Source: Microbacterium sp. CBA3102 (GTDB lineage Bacteria > Actinomycetota > Actinomycetes > Actinomycetales > Microbacteriaceae). From it: a DNA stretch of 64,000 nucleotides. Each line of letters opens with the position of its first letter. Position 1 is the stretch's first letter. This document shows positions 45,116 to 53,929 of this stretch, piece by piece. A program made the translations under genes and the position numbers. The DNA is taken from contig NZ_CP042412.1 in assembly GCF_007954505.1 (NCBI RefSeq), positions 496,001-560,000 on the forward strand, in the 5' to 3' direction. Under the pieces are notes generated by a model that saw only the letters and a program-made list of their open reading frames with translations, ran no database searches and was not told where the DNA came from.

Positions 45116-46839
45116 GCGTCCACCCCCAGCTGCGACTCGACGATCTCGCGGTAGGTCTCGCTCGTCTCGAGCAGTTCCTCGTGCGTGCCGACGCCCACCA
45201 TCGTGCCGCCGTCGAGGACGACGATGCGGTCGGCGTCCGTGATGGTGGAGATGCGCTGGGCGACCACGATCTTCGTCACATGCGGGAGCTCCCTCCACAA
45301 CGCCTGGCGGAGCCGGGCATCGGTGGTCAGATCGAGCGCCGAGAACGAGTCGTCGAAGACGAGGATCTGCGGCTGGTGCACGATCGCACGCGCGATCGCG
45401 AGACGCTGGCGCTGACCGCCCGAGACGTTCGTACCACCCTGCGCGATCCGCGAATCGAGTCCGTCCGGCATCTCCTCGACGAAGTCGCGACCCTGCGCGA
45501 TGTCGAGCGCATGCCAGAGTTCTTCGTCGGTCGCATCTTCACGCCCGTAGCGCAGGTTCGATGCGACGGTTCCGGTGAAGAGGAAAGGACGCTGCGGCAC
45601 CAGGCCGATGCTATCCCACAGCGCCTCGACGTCGGCCTCGCGCACGTCTGTGCCGCCGACATGCACCGCGCCGCCCGAGACGTCGAAGAGGCGCGGGATG
45701 AGCGACACGAGCGTCGTCTTGCCCGATCCGGTCGAACCGACGATCGCAACGGTCTCGCCCGGCTGCGCCGCGAAACTGATGCTGGTGAGGACCGGCGAAT
45801 CGGCTCCGGGGTAGGTGAACTCGACGTCGTCGAACGCCAGGGATCCCGGTACCGGGAACTCGGTGACGCCGTTCTCGGGACGGATCAGCGTGGATTCGGA
45901 GTCGAGCACCTCGCCGATGCGCTCGGCCGAGACCGCCGCGCGAGGGATCATCATCGCCATGAAGCTCGCCATGATCACGCCGCCCATGATCTGGCCGATG
46001 TACTGCATGAAGGCGAACAGCGTGCCGACCTGCACCGTGCCGTTGTTCACCTCGATGCCGCCGAACCAGATGACCGAGACGACGGTGACGTTGAGGATGA
46101 GCATGAACAGGGGGAAGAGCAGCACGAACAACGAGCCGACCTTGCGACCGACGACCATGATGTCGGTGTTGGCCCCGCGGAAGCGCTCCTCTTCGATGCC
46201 CTCGCGCACGAACGCACGGACGACGCGGACACCGGTGAGCTGCTCCCGCATGATGCGGTTCACGTTGTCGAGCTTGCCCTGGTAGCTGCGGAACAGCGGG
46301 ACCATGCGACCGATCACGAGTGCGGCGAGGATCAGCAGCAGCGGCACGGAGACCGCGATGAGCCAGCTGAGGCCGACATTGGTCTGCACGGCGAAGATGA
46401 TGCCGCCGATCGCGAGCAGCGGCGCCGTGACGAGCATGGTCGCGCCCATCATGGCGAGCATCTGCACCTGCTGCACGTCGTTCGTGTTGCGGGTGATGAG
46501 CGAGCCGGCACCGAACTGGGAGACCTCGCGCTCGGAGAAACCGCTGACCTTGCCGAACACGTCGGAACGGATGTCGCGTCCGGCACCCATCGCGGCGCGC
46601 GCGGCGAAGTAGGTCGCGGTGACCGAGGCGATGATCTGCCCCAACGAGACCGTGAGCATGAACAGGCCGGTGCCCCAGATGTAGGCGGTGTCACCGCGGG
46701 CGACGCCCTTGTCGATGATGTCGGCGTTCAGGCGCGGGAGGTAGAGGGTCGCTGCCACGCTGGCGAGCTGGAAGACCAGCACCGCGAGCAACAGCCACCG
46801 GTATCGAGAGAGATAGCGAAAGAGGATTTTTCCCAGCAC
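45112..46839 (-). CDS. ABC exporter half-transporter, degenerate-site subunit
   Basis: A 575-residue exporter subunit: a six-segment membrane domain (about 15-320), then an ATPase with Walker A GSTGSGKTT and canonical signature VSGGQRQRL. Its own Walker B reads ILVFDDSFSALD, with Asp in place of the catalytic Glu, and the switch His is Gln (VVAQRISTI). So one of the two ATP sites in the heterodimer is degenerate. The GTG at 46839 (LGKILFRYLSRYRW follows) is preferred; its ribosome binding site is weak. It is the first gene of the pair and is divergent from a membrane protein/GntR operon. Confidence 0.92.
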   Translation of the reverse strand: MLGKILFRYLSRYRWLLLAVLVFQLASVAATLYLPRLNADIIDKGVARGDTAYIWGTGLFMLTVSLGQIIASVTATYFAARAAMGAGRDIRSDVFGKVSGFSEREVSQFGAGSLITRNTNDVQQVQMLAMMGATMLVTAPLLAIGGIIFAVQTNVGLSWLIAVSVPLLLILAALVIGRMVPLFRSYQGKLDNVNRIMREQLTGVRVVRAFVREGIEEERFRGANTDIMVVGRKVGSLFVLLFPLFMLILNVTVVSVIWFGGIEVNNGTVQVGTLFAFMQYIGQIMGGVIMASFMAMMIPRAAVSAERIGEVLDSESTLIRPENGVTEFPVPGSLAFDDVEFTYPGADSPVLTSISFAAQPGETVAIVGSTGSGKTTLVSLIPRLFDVSGGAVHVGGTDVREADVEALWDSIGLVPQRPFLFTGTVASNLRYGREDATDEELWHALDIAQGRDFVEEMPDGLDSRIAQGGTNVSGGQRQRLAIARAIVHQPQILVFDDSFSALDLTTDARLRQALWRELPHVTKIVVAQRISTITDADRIVVLDGGTMVGVGTHEELLETSETYREIVESQLGVDA

Positions 46840-47010
46840 AGGCGGACTTTCTAGGAAGGATGAAGCGGCGGGTTTCTCGGCAGACGGATGCCGACCGACA
46901 ACCGGCCACAAGACAGAGTGCCACGATCCGCGGACATTCGTATCCCCCTTTGGACGGACCTTCGCTGACAGCGAACCGGTTTCCCGTACGATCAGCGGTT
47001 CGGTCCGAGC

Positions 47011-47032
47011 TTGTATTTACGCACTGATACAA
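47011..47032. promoter_or_regulatory. Candidate operator of the YtrA-type GntR regulator
   Basis: TTGTAT-N10-ATACAA is a perfect 6+6 inverted repeat in the divergent region between the ABC exporter and the membrane protein/GntR pair. It lies 12 bases upstream of the preferred ATG of the latter, so it would act on its promoter; effects on the exporter are possible. Binding is inferred. Confidence 0.55.
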
Positions 47033-47044
47033 CTTGTGATAGAC

Positions 47045-48133
47045 ATGCAGTACAAAGAGAACGGACTGCGCATGCCTGACCTTTTCACCTCCCCGCTCGC
47101 CTCCGCTCTGTGGCGCCTGGATGGCTGGCAGATGCTCGGCGCGCTCTTCACGATGCCGTGGGTCTCTCTGGTCGTCGCGGCGGTCATCGCGTGCGGCATC
47201 TGCGTGTTCCCCGGAAGGCGCGCGCAGAGGGAGAGCCGGATGCGGCTCGGGGCGGCCACAGCCGGCGGCGTCGTCGCCCGCTACTCGCGAGAGCACCGCA
47301 CGATCGGTCTGACGGCGATCGGAGTGGTCGTCGTCTTCCTCGCCGACAATCTGATCTCCGGATACGTGCTCGATCTCAACGGCGTCATCTCCTGGTGGCG
47401 GTACGCGATGCCGGTGTTCACGGCGTCCGTCGGCATCGGACTCCTGCTCGCGATCGTCGCGACCCTCGGGAGCACACCCCCGGAACGACCGGTCGCCGTT
47501 CCCCGCCGCACGTGGCTGACCTTCAGTCCGCGCGCAGGAACGGCGGGAGCCGCCCTCGCAGTGCTTGCTCTCACGGCGACCACGGTCCTGGCCGGTCTCG
47601 CTTCGTCGAACATCAACGGGGGTCCCTATGTCTTCCTCGAGATCGAGATCAACAACGAGCCGATCGACCCGCTCCGACCCTGGTTCTACGGCTGGGCGTA
47701 CGGCATCCCCGTGCTGATCTGCACCGCGGTCCTCCTGGCAGTCATTGTGGCCGCGCTCCACGCGAGCGCCGTCCGCCCGTTCCTGCGCCCGGAGACGGTG
47801 GCCGCAGAGCAGCGGGAACGCCGCGATGTCGCGACGGCGATCACCCGGACGGCGACGTCGGCACTCCTCCTCTCCCTTGCGGGGGCGTGGCGGTTCATCG
47901 CCGATGCCGGATCGGTCGTCGGTCTGACCGTCCAGCGCGACGGCGGCTCGGACTCCTACACGGCATTCTGGCGATACGGCGAGATCGCAGGTGTCGGAGG
48001 CGGTCTGGCACCGTTGCTGGAGATCGCCGCCTTCGTGCTCCTCTTCCTGGTGATCGCGCAGCTGTACCCGCGCGATCACGGCGCGCGTACGGGCACCGAG
48101 GCCGAGAGCCCCGCCGACAGCGAGGCCGTGTGA
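47045..48133 (+). CDS. Hypothetical membrane protein cotranscribed with a GntR regulator
   Basis: About 362 residues with six or seven hydrophobic segments (around residues 30-50, 90-110, 122-142, 170-190, 220-242, 275-295 and 310-335). I recognise no named family. The start is uncertain: ATG at 47045 is used, GTG at 47036 and ATG at 47072 are alternatives, and none has a strong ribosome binding site. The stop overlaps the regulator's ATG (TGATG). Small membrane proteins in such loci often respond to cell-envelope stress, but this is only context. Confidence 0.7.
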   Translation: MQYKENGLRMPDLFTSPLASALWRLDGWQMLGALFTMPWVSLVVAAVIACGICVFPGRRAQRESRMRLGAATAGGVVARYSREHRTIGLTAIGVVVVFLADNLISGYVLDLNGVISWWRYAMPVFTASVGIGLLLAIVATLGSTPPERPVAVPRRTWLTFSPRAGTAGAALAVLALTATTVLAGLASSNINGGPYVFLEIEINNEPIDPLRPWFYGWAYGIPVLICTAVLLAVIVAALHASAVRPFLRPETVAAEQRERRDVATAITRTATSALLLSLAGAWRFIADAGSVVGLTVQRDGGSDSYTAFWRYGEIAGVGGGLAPLLEIAAFVLLFLVIAQLYPRDHGARTGTEAESPADSEAV

Positions 48134-48522
48134 TGAGCCCGAATCCGAAGCTCTCGGCGGCAGATGAGACCAATCCTGCGCTCGACATCTACCGGCAGTT
48201 GCGCGGCCTCATCGTCTCGGGCCAGCTCGGTGCCGGCGAACGACTGCCGACCGTCCGCCAGACGGCGAGCGATCTGGGCGTCGCTCCCGGCACCGCCGCA
48301 CGCGCATACAAGATGCTCGAGGCGGACGGACTGGTGATTTCGCGCACCGCCGCCGGCACGCGTGTCTCCGAGTCGGCCGGGGTCCTCCCGGCCTCGGTGA
48401 TCCGCCGCCTCCGCGACCTGGTCGACGAGGCCGACCCCCTCGGCGCCGAGCTCGACGACATCGTCGATGTGCTGCGGACGATCTGGCAGTCGCGGACGAC
48501 GCCAGAGGACGCCCCGGAGTAG
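48133..48522 (+). CDS. GntR-family regulator, YtrA subfamily
   Basis: A 129-residue protein. The winged helix is at about residues 14-80 (LDIYRQLRGLIVSGQLGAGERL split, LGVAPGTAARAYKML) followed by only about 45 residues of helical dimerisation tail. The short length is the mark of the YtrA subgroup, which usually represses adjacent ABC transporter and membrane protein operons. The ATG overlaps the previous stop by one base. Likely binds the TTGTAT/ATACAA site upstream. Confidence 0.9.
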   Translation: MSPNPKLSAADETNPALDIYRQLRGLIVSGQLGAGERLPTVRQTASDLGVAPGTAARAYKMLEADGLVISRTAAGTRVSESAGVLPASVIRRLRDLVDEADPLGAELDDIVDVLRTIWQSRTTPEDAPE

Positions 48523-48547
48523 CCCGATCCCGCTCCGGCCCGGCCCA

Positions 48548-48674
48548 CCTGTCGGGGACTCCCTGCCCGCCTGTCGGGAGTTCCGGGCCGAACCGACTGG
48601 AAACGGCCGAAACCGTCCGACAAGCGGGCACGCTCCCGACGGGTGTGCACCGCACGCGGGCACACTCCCGGCGG
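48548..48674. repeat. Inverted and direct G/C-rich repeats between convergent genes
   Basis: AAGCGGGCACGCTCCCGACGG (48622-48642) is repeated with three changes at 48654-48674. Upstream, CCTGTCGGGGACTCCC (48548) and CCTGTCGGGAGTTCC (48570) form a related pair in opposite orientation. The array fills the gap between the GntR and the hydrolase stops and may act as a terminator or be a short dispersed element. Confidence 0.5.
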
Positions 48675-48693
48675 CCCCGCACACCCCGGAGCG

Positions 48694-49755
48694 TCAGAAC
48701 AGCGGCGGCCGGGGCACGTACCCCCGCGCCGGGGCACCCGCATCCGGGGCGAGCTCGGCCAGCGTCGGCGGGTCCCACTTCGGGTTGCGGTCCTTGTCGA
48801 CGAGCTGCGCGCGGATACCCTCGACGAGGTCCGGGTGCTCGTTGACGAACCACAGCACCCGCCGGTACTCGCCCTCGAGGGCAGCCCGCAACCCCGGGAG
48901 CTCGCGCGCTTCGCGCACGGCATCGAGCGTGACGGTGAGGCCGGTGGGGGCGAGGCCCGCCAAGAGCTCAGCCGTGGCGGCGGCCTCCGTGGTGCCCTGC
49001 GCCTCCAAGCGGTCGATGATCTCGCTCACGGTCGCGGCCGAGAACGCTTCGTCGACCCACGCCTTCGATGCGGGCAGCTGCGTGGGCTCCGGCGTCTCGT
49101 CGAAGAGCAGGACGATCTCGCTCGGGCCGGTCGGATCCGCACGGAACGCCAGGGCCTCCCGCAGCGCGTCCAGACGATCGGACGGCACGAAGTGGTCGGC
49201 GAACCCCAGGTAGACGGCATCCGCTCCGCTCATCGTCGCGCCGGTCAGTCCGAAATACTCCCCGAATCGGCCGGGCGCTCGTCCGAGCAGCCAGGTGCCG
49301 CCGACATCGGGCGTGAACCCGATCCGGGTCTCGGGCATCGCCAGCTTCGACCGCTCCGTGACGATGCGGATCGCCGAATGACCAGCCAGGCCGATCCCCC
49401 CGCCCATCGTGATGCCGTCGGCGAACGCCACGACCGGCTTCGGATACTCCGCTATCATCGCGTTCAACGCATACTCCGCGCGGAAGAACTCGGCGGTGCG
49501 CTCGGACTCCCCGGCGACGATCTGCGCGTGCAGCGCACGCACGTCTCCGCCGGCGCACATGCCACGTTCCCCCGCCCCGTCGATCAGCACGATCTGCACG
49601 TCGGTGTCGTCGCGCCAGGCGTCGAGCGCCTCGGTGAGCGTCTCGATCATCCCCTCGTCGAGCGCGTTGATCGCCTCCGGACGATTGAGGGTGAGCCGCC
49701 CGAGTGCTCCTTCGGTGCGGATGAGGACACGGGATGCAGCCTGGGATTCGGTCAC
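48694..49755 (-). CDS. 3-hydroxyisobutyryl-CoA hydrolase (enoyl-CoA hydratase superfamily)
   Basis: A 353-residue crotonase-fold enzyme. Its oxyanion-hole segments are MCAGGDVRALH (about residue 67) and DGITMGGGIGLAGH (about 115). PETRIGFTPDVGGTW carries the catalytic Glu and Asp of the HIBYL-CoA hydrolase branch. The C-terminal extension (DRNPKWDPPTLAEL) is also typical of it. It would release 3-hydroxyisobutyrate in valine breakdown. GTG at 49755. It stands alone. Confidence 0.9.
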   Translation of the reverse strand: MTESQAASRVLIRTEGALGRLTLNRPEAINALDEGMIETLTEALDAWRDDTDVQIVLIDGAGERGMCAGGDVRALHAQIVAGESERTAEFFRAEYALNAMIAEYPKPVVAFADGITMGGGIGLAGHSAIRIVTERSKLAMPETRIGFTPDVGGTWLLGRAPGRFGEYFGLTGATMSGADAVYLGFADHFVPSDRLDALREALAFRADPTGPSEIVLLFDETPEPTQLPASKAWVDEAFSAATVSEIIDRLEAQGTTEAAATAELLAGLAPTGLTVTLDAVREARELPGLRAALEGEYRRVLWFVNEHPDLVEGIRAQLVDKDRNPKWDPPTLAELAPDAGAPARGYVPRPPLF

Positions 49756-49867
49756 GCGTGCCAGGTTACCGCTTCGCCGAGGGCGGAGAATCCGCGCGAA
49801 ATGCGGGATCCGACAGGCTTTTCCGGCAGGATAGGGAGGAACTGTTCACTGCGACGAGAGGTCACGG

Positions 49868-51889
49868 ATGCCTGAAGGACAGGTGCTGGAGTTCACGCAC
49901 GTGACGAAGCGCTTCAATGAGGTGACCGCCGTCTCGGACTTCTCCGCGCGCGTCGAGCCCGGCGCCGTCACCGCCTTCCTCGGCCCGAACGGAGCCGGCA
50001 AGACCACCACCCTGCGAATCCTCCTCGGTCAGGTGCGCGCCACCTCCGGAACGGCCACGATCGGCGGGACGGCCTACGCGGAGCTCCGCCAGCCGCTGCG
50101 CACCATCGGTGCCGTCCTGGAAGAGACCGTCTATCGTCCTCGGCGCACCGCCGAACGTCAGCTGACGATCGCCGCCAAGGCGAACGGCATCCCGCTGGCC
50201 CGCGTCGGAGAGGTTCTGTCCCTCGTCGGCTTGGACTCCGAAGGCGACTCCCGGATCGGCGGCTTCTCGCTCGGCATGCGTCAGAGGCTGAGCGTCGCGC
50301 ACGCCCTTCTCGGCGACCCGGGTGCGCTCGTCTTCGATGAGCCGGCCAACGGGCTCGACCCCGAGGGCATCCGCTGGATGCGACTGCTGATGCGCCGCCT
50401 CGCCGACGAAGGACGCACGGTACTCGTGTCCTCGCACGTCCTCAGCGAGGTGGAGCAGGTCGCCGACAACGTCCTGGTCCTCTCGAAGGGCCGGTTGGTG
50501 CTGGCGAGCGGTATCGAGACGCTCGCCGACCCGCAAGGCGGCTCCGTCATCGTGGATGCCGCGGATCGTGGTGCGCTTCGTGTCGCGCTCGACGCGGCAG
50601 GATTCGACATCGAGGTCCTGCGCTCCGGCCTGACCGTGCGCGGCGGCGACGCCGGGACCGTCGGAGCTGTCGCCGCGGAGGCCGGAATCGCCCTGAGCAC
50701 GCTCGTGCAGCGCGGTCCGACCCTGGAAGACGTCTTCATCGACCTCATGCGCGGCGGCCGACTCGCGCCCCGCGCAGACACGAACACGCCGCCGCTCGAC
50801 GCGCCGGTGCTCGCCGCCGCGCCCGACGCCGCTGCCACCGACGCCGCTGACGCCGAGTCCACGGTCGCCATCCCGGTAGCCGCCGCCGCGGCCTGGGCCG
50901 CCGAGGCCGCCGCCGCACCCGCCGGTGAAGCCGTTGGTGATGACCTGGCCGCAGCGGCTTCCGCGTCGGCGACCGCCGACGAGGATTCGAACGATGGCGT
51001 CTCCGAGCTGTTCACCCCCGAGGCGGACGACGAGACGCCGGTGGATGCCGCTCCCGTCGCTGCACCCGGATACGAGGCGGACGAACCGCTCCCCCACGAA
51101 GACCCCGAAGATCGTCACGGCGACGAGGACCACGGCGACACGAGCCGGGACGACGAGACCGACCAGGCCGAGGAGCCCCCGGCGCGGTCATTCGACGAGA
51201 TCCTGTTCGGCGCGGCAGCCCCCGTCGCCTCCCCCGCGGCCACGGCTGACCGGGAATCGCCGCGGCACGACGTCGCCGAGGTCTTCACGACGAGTGACGA
51301 CCCCGAGACGGACACTCCCGCACAGACCTCTGAGCACGACGGCACCGCCACAGACGACACCGTCGCGGACGACACCGCCGGAGACGACACCGCCGGAGAC
51401 GACACCGCCGGAGACGATACTGCCGGAGACGAGCAGATCGTCAGCACGGACGGCGCCGACGCCCACGAGGACGACGCAGCGGAGGATGATGCCCCCGCCG
51501 GTGTCGAGATCTTCGCCGACCTCGACACCGCCGCGGACGTCGACGGCGGCGAGGACACTGCCGAGACCGAGGAGGACGCCGATCCGCGGTCGGCAGCCGT
51601 CAGCTCGATGCTCGCCGCGGCCGCACGCGCGTACTACGAGGACGAGCCGAAGGACTACCCGCTGGGGCAGGACGCCGAGGCCACCGACGATGCCCCCGTC
51701 CAGGACGGTGCCCACTGGAGCGTCGCCTCCACCGGCGTGATCGACACCGTTCCGCTGGCCGAGTCCGAGTCCGAGTCCGAGGAATCGAGCCTCGAGGAAT
51801 CCGGCGACGCCGAGGCCACCGACGGCCAGGATCACGACGGCGAGAACCACGACGGCCAGAACCATCACGGCGAGACCCACCACGGGTGA
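49868..51889 (+). CDS. Orphan ABC ATPase with a long acidic, His-rich C-terminal tail
   Basis: 673 residues. The first 300 are an ABC ATPase of the DrrA/CcmA type: Walker A GPNGAGKTT (about residue 38), signature FSLGMRQRL (about 137), Walker B ALVFDEPANGLD, and H-loop SSHVLSEVEQ. The remaining 370 are predicted disordered: Ala-rich, then Asp/Glu-rich with a DDTAG repeat (five 15-bp units, 51353-51427), a more hydrophobic island SSMLAAAARAYYEDE near residue 582, a Ser/Glu run and a final 21-residue tail with six His in pentapeptide repeats. No permease gene is adjacent. ATG at 49868, 9 bases after GAGAGG. It may associate with an unlinked permease. Confidence 0.88.
   Translation: MPEGQVLEFTHVTKRFNEVTAVSDFSARVEPGAVTAFLGPNGAGKTTTLRILLGQVRATSGTATIGGTAYAELRQPLRTIGAVLEETVYRPRRTAERQLTIAAKANGIPLARVGEVLSLVGLDSEGDSRIGGFSLGMRQRLSVAHALLGDPGALVFDEPANGLDPEGIRWMRLLMRRLADEGRTVLVSSHVLSEVEQVADNVLVLSKGRLVLASGIETLADPQGGSVIVDAADRGALRVALDAAGFDIEVLRSGLTVRGGDAGTVGAVAAEAGIALSTLVQRGPTLEDVFIDLMRGGRLAPRADTNTPPLDAPVLAAAPDAAATDAADAESTVAIPVAAAAAWAAEAAAAPAGEAVGDDLAAAASASATADEDSNDGVSELFTPEADDETPVDAAPVAAPGYEADEPLPHEDPEDRHGDEDHGDTSRDDETDQAEEPPARSFDEILFGAAAPVASPAATADRESPRHDVAEVFTTSDDPETDTPAQTSEHDGTATDDTVADDTAGDDTAGDDTAGDDTAGDEQIVSTDGADAHEDDAAEDDAPAGVEIFADLDTAADVDGGEDTAETEEDADPRSAAVSSMLAAAARAYYEDEPKDYPLGQDAEATDDAPVQDGAHWSVASTGVIDTVPLAESESESEESSLEESGDAEATDGQDHDGENHDGQNHHGETHHG
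51353..51427. repeat. 15-bp in-frame tandem repeat in the ABC ATPase gene
   Basis: Five units, best form GACGACACCGCCGGA (51368-51382, 51383-51397 and 51398-51412 are identical), each encoding DDTAG. The identity of three units suggests recent slippage, so copy number may vary between strains. Confidence 0.9.
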
Positions 51890-51908
51890 CCCGCCCGCTC
51901 ATGCAGCA

Positions 51909-51945
51909 GAACGCCCTCCCAGCCTGACGGCTGCGGAGGGCGTTC
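51909..51945. terminator. Terminator hairpin between convergent genes
   Basis: GAACGCCCTCC (51909-51919) pairs with GGAGGGCGTTC (51935-51945); an inner CAGCC/GGCTG extends the stem with a TGAC loop and a one-base bulge. It is 20 bases after the ABC ATPase stop and can serve both strands. A weak pyrimidine run follows. Confidence 0.8.
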
Positions 51946-51986
51946 CCTGTCGTGGGGCGCGGATTCGCGCGTCGGTCGCCCTGTGC

Positions 51987-52436
51987 TCAGGCGGGCCGGG
52001 GGCGGATGACCGGTCGGCGGCTCCCCTTCGTCACGGGGGTCGGCGCCGTGGCGACGATCTCCTCGACGTTCGCGGGCTCCGAGGACACGTCGAGTCGGAG
52101 CGCCTGTGTGAGCGCGAGGCCGTGCCGGGTCGTGAGGATCAGGCGGCGGTACTGATCGTCGCCCTCGAGGTCGATGACGACGCTCGGGCGACGGCGGCGG
52201 ATGAGCACGAAGTCGAGGCTGCCCGCGGCCTTCCAGCTTCCGGCGGCCAGGACGCCGGGGATGTGCGTGCCGGGATTCGGCACCCCTCGCAGCCAGGTCC
52301 ACGCGTCGTCGGTCAGCTGGACCTTGGTGATGGTGTCGCGCACGATCCGGAGGTTCTCGCGGTGGAATGTCGCGGCTCGTTCCAGCGGCGAGAGCACGAC
52401 TTCGAGTTGCGTCTGGTCCAGCAGCAACGTCACCAT
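51987..52436 (-). CDS. Hypothetical protein, possibly bacterial PH-like
   Basis: A 149-residue soluble protein with no signal or membrane segment. It opens with beta-strand-like text (MVTLLLDQTQLEVVLS) and has WTWLRGVPNPGTHIPGVLAAG in the middle, then DFVLIRRRRPSVVIDLEGD and a final helix ahead of an Arg/Pro-rich end. The pattern of alternating strands and one late helix resembles bacterial PH-like domains seen in actinobacteria, but this is a weak call. ATG at 52436. It is monocistronic, between convergent and cotranscribed-direction neighbours. Confidence 0.65.
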   Translation of the reverse strand: MVTLLLDQTQLEVVLSPLERAATFHRENLRIVRDTITKVQLTDDAWTWLRGVPNPGTHIPGVLAAGSWKAAGSLDFVLIRRRRPSVVIDLEGDDQYRRLILTTRHGLALTQALRLDVSSEPANVEEIVATAPTPVTKGSRRPVIRPRPA

Positions 52437-52531
52437 GACACTTAGTCTGCCAGCGCCGCCCTGCCAGTTGTCTGGAAGTTGCTCACAGGAACGCAACGAT
52501 CCCTTGTGGGGTCACACCATTCCCCGGCGCG

Positions 52532-53854
52532 CTACGGGCGAGCCGCCGCCGCGGCCTCCGCGGCAGCCGGCAGCGCCGCTTCGATGAGCCGGAGCTCCTC
52601 GTCGCCGTGCGCGGCGGTCAGGAACCAGGCCTCGAAGACACTCGGCGGCAGGGCCACGCCCTGCTCCCGCAGCGTGTGGAAGAACGGCGCATAGCGGAAC
52701 GACTCCTGCGCCTGGGCCTCGGCGTAGTTCCGCGGCACGGAAGCGCGGAACGAGGCGCTGAACAGGTTGCCCGCCCGCGCGACCGCGTGAGTGACCCCGG
52801 CAGATGTGAGCGCGGCGTCCAGCGCCGCGGAGAGCCGAGCGGAGGCGGCATCGATGGTTGCATAGACCTCGGGCGTCGCGAGCCGCAACGTCGCGAGGCC
52901 CGCCGCGACCGACAGCGGATTCCCCGAGAGCGTCCCCGCCTGATACACCGGCCCCAAGGGAGCCAGCAGGTCCATGACCTCGGCCCGCCCACCGAGCGCG
53001 GCCAGCGGCATCCCCCCGCCGACGACCTTGCCGAAGGTGACGATGTCGGGCAGGTAGTCCTCGCCCTCCGAGGCCTGCAGTCCCCAGAAGCCTGCGGGGT
53101 GCACGCGGAACCCGGTGAGCACCTCGTCGAGGATCATCAGCGCACCGTGCGCGTGCGCGGTCTCGGCGATCAGACGGTTGAATCCCGGCAACGGCGGGAC
53201 GACGCCCATGTTCGCGGCCGACGCCTCGACGATCACGGCCGCGATCCGCTGTCCGTGCTCGGCGAACACCGCGGCCAGCGCCTCGGGGTCGTTGTACCCG
53301 ATCACGAGCGTCTGCGCAGCGATGGGAGCCGGTACCCCTGCCGATCCGGGGAGCGCCAGGGTCGCGACACCGGAACCCGCTTCTGCGAGAAGACCGTCCG
53401 AGTGGCCGTGATAGTGCCCGGCGAACTTCACGAGCAAGTCGCGGCCGGTGGCTCCGCGCGCGAGACGGATCGCTGTCATCGTGGCCTCGGTCCCGGTGGA
53501 CACCAGTCGAACGCGCTCGATCGGGCGGATCTCACCGAAGCGGACCCGGTCGGCGATCAACGCCGCGAGTTCCACCTCGCCCTCGGTCGGAGCACCGAAC
53601 GACAGTCCGCGGGTCGCGGCCTCCTGCACCGCCGCGACGACTTCCGGGTGCGCGTGTCCGAGGAGCGCGGGCCCCCACGAGGCCACCAGGTCGACGTACT
53701 CGCGCCCCGCCGCATCCGTCACCGTGGCGCCCGTGGCCGACGCCAGGAAACGCGGTGTCCCCCCGACCGAACCGTAGGCGCGCACCGGCGAGTTCACGCC
53801 GCCGGGGATCACCGCCCTGGCAGCGGAGAACAGGTCGTCATTGCGGTCGGTCAT
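52532..53854 (-). CDS. hemL: Glutamate-1-semialdehyde 2,1-aminomutase
   Basis: A 440-residue PLP enzyme forming 5-aminolevulinate from glutamate-1-semialdehyde, the second step of the C5 route begun by HemA. The PLP lysine is in [15 protein letters not shown] (about residue 270). Also seen are [30 protein letters not shown] and [10 protein letters not shown]. The ATG at 53854 has AAGGAG five bases upstream. It is the last gene of the hemQ-hemC-hemD-hemB-hemL run, with a 75-base gap after hemB. Confidence 0.96.
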   Translation of the reverse strand: MTDRNDDLFSAARAVIPGGVNSPVRAYGSVGGTPRFLASATGATVTDAAGREYVDLVASWGPALLGHAHPEVVAAVQEAATRGLSFGAPTEGEVELAALIADRVRFGEIRPIERVRLVSTGTEATMTAIRLARGATGRDLLVKFAGHYHGHSDGLLAEAGSGVATLALPGSAGVPAPIAAQTLVIGYNDPEALAAVFAEHGQRIAAVIVEASAANMGVVPPLPGFNRLIAETAHAHGALMILDEVLTGFRVHPAGFWGLQASEGEDYLPDIVTFGKVVGGGMPLAALGGRAEVMDLLAPLGPVYQAGTLSGNPLSVAAGLATLRLATPEVYATIDAASARLSAALDAALTSAGVTHAVARAGNLFSASFRASVPRNYAEAQAQESFRYAPFFHTLREQGVALPPSVFEAWFLTAAHGDEELRLIEAALPAAAEAAAAARP

Positions 53855-53929
53855 GAAAGCTCCTTGCGATGCACGGAGCCGTCCCGGCATCCCTTCCAGG
53901 CTAACCGTCGTGCACGGTCTCCGAAGACG

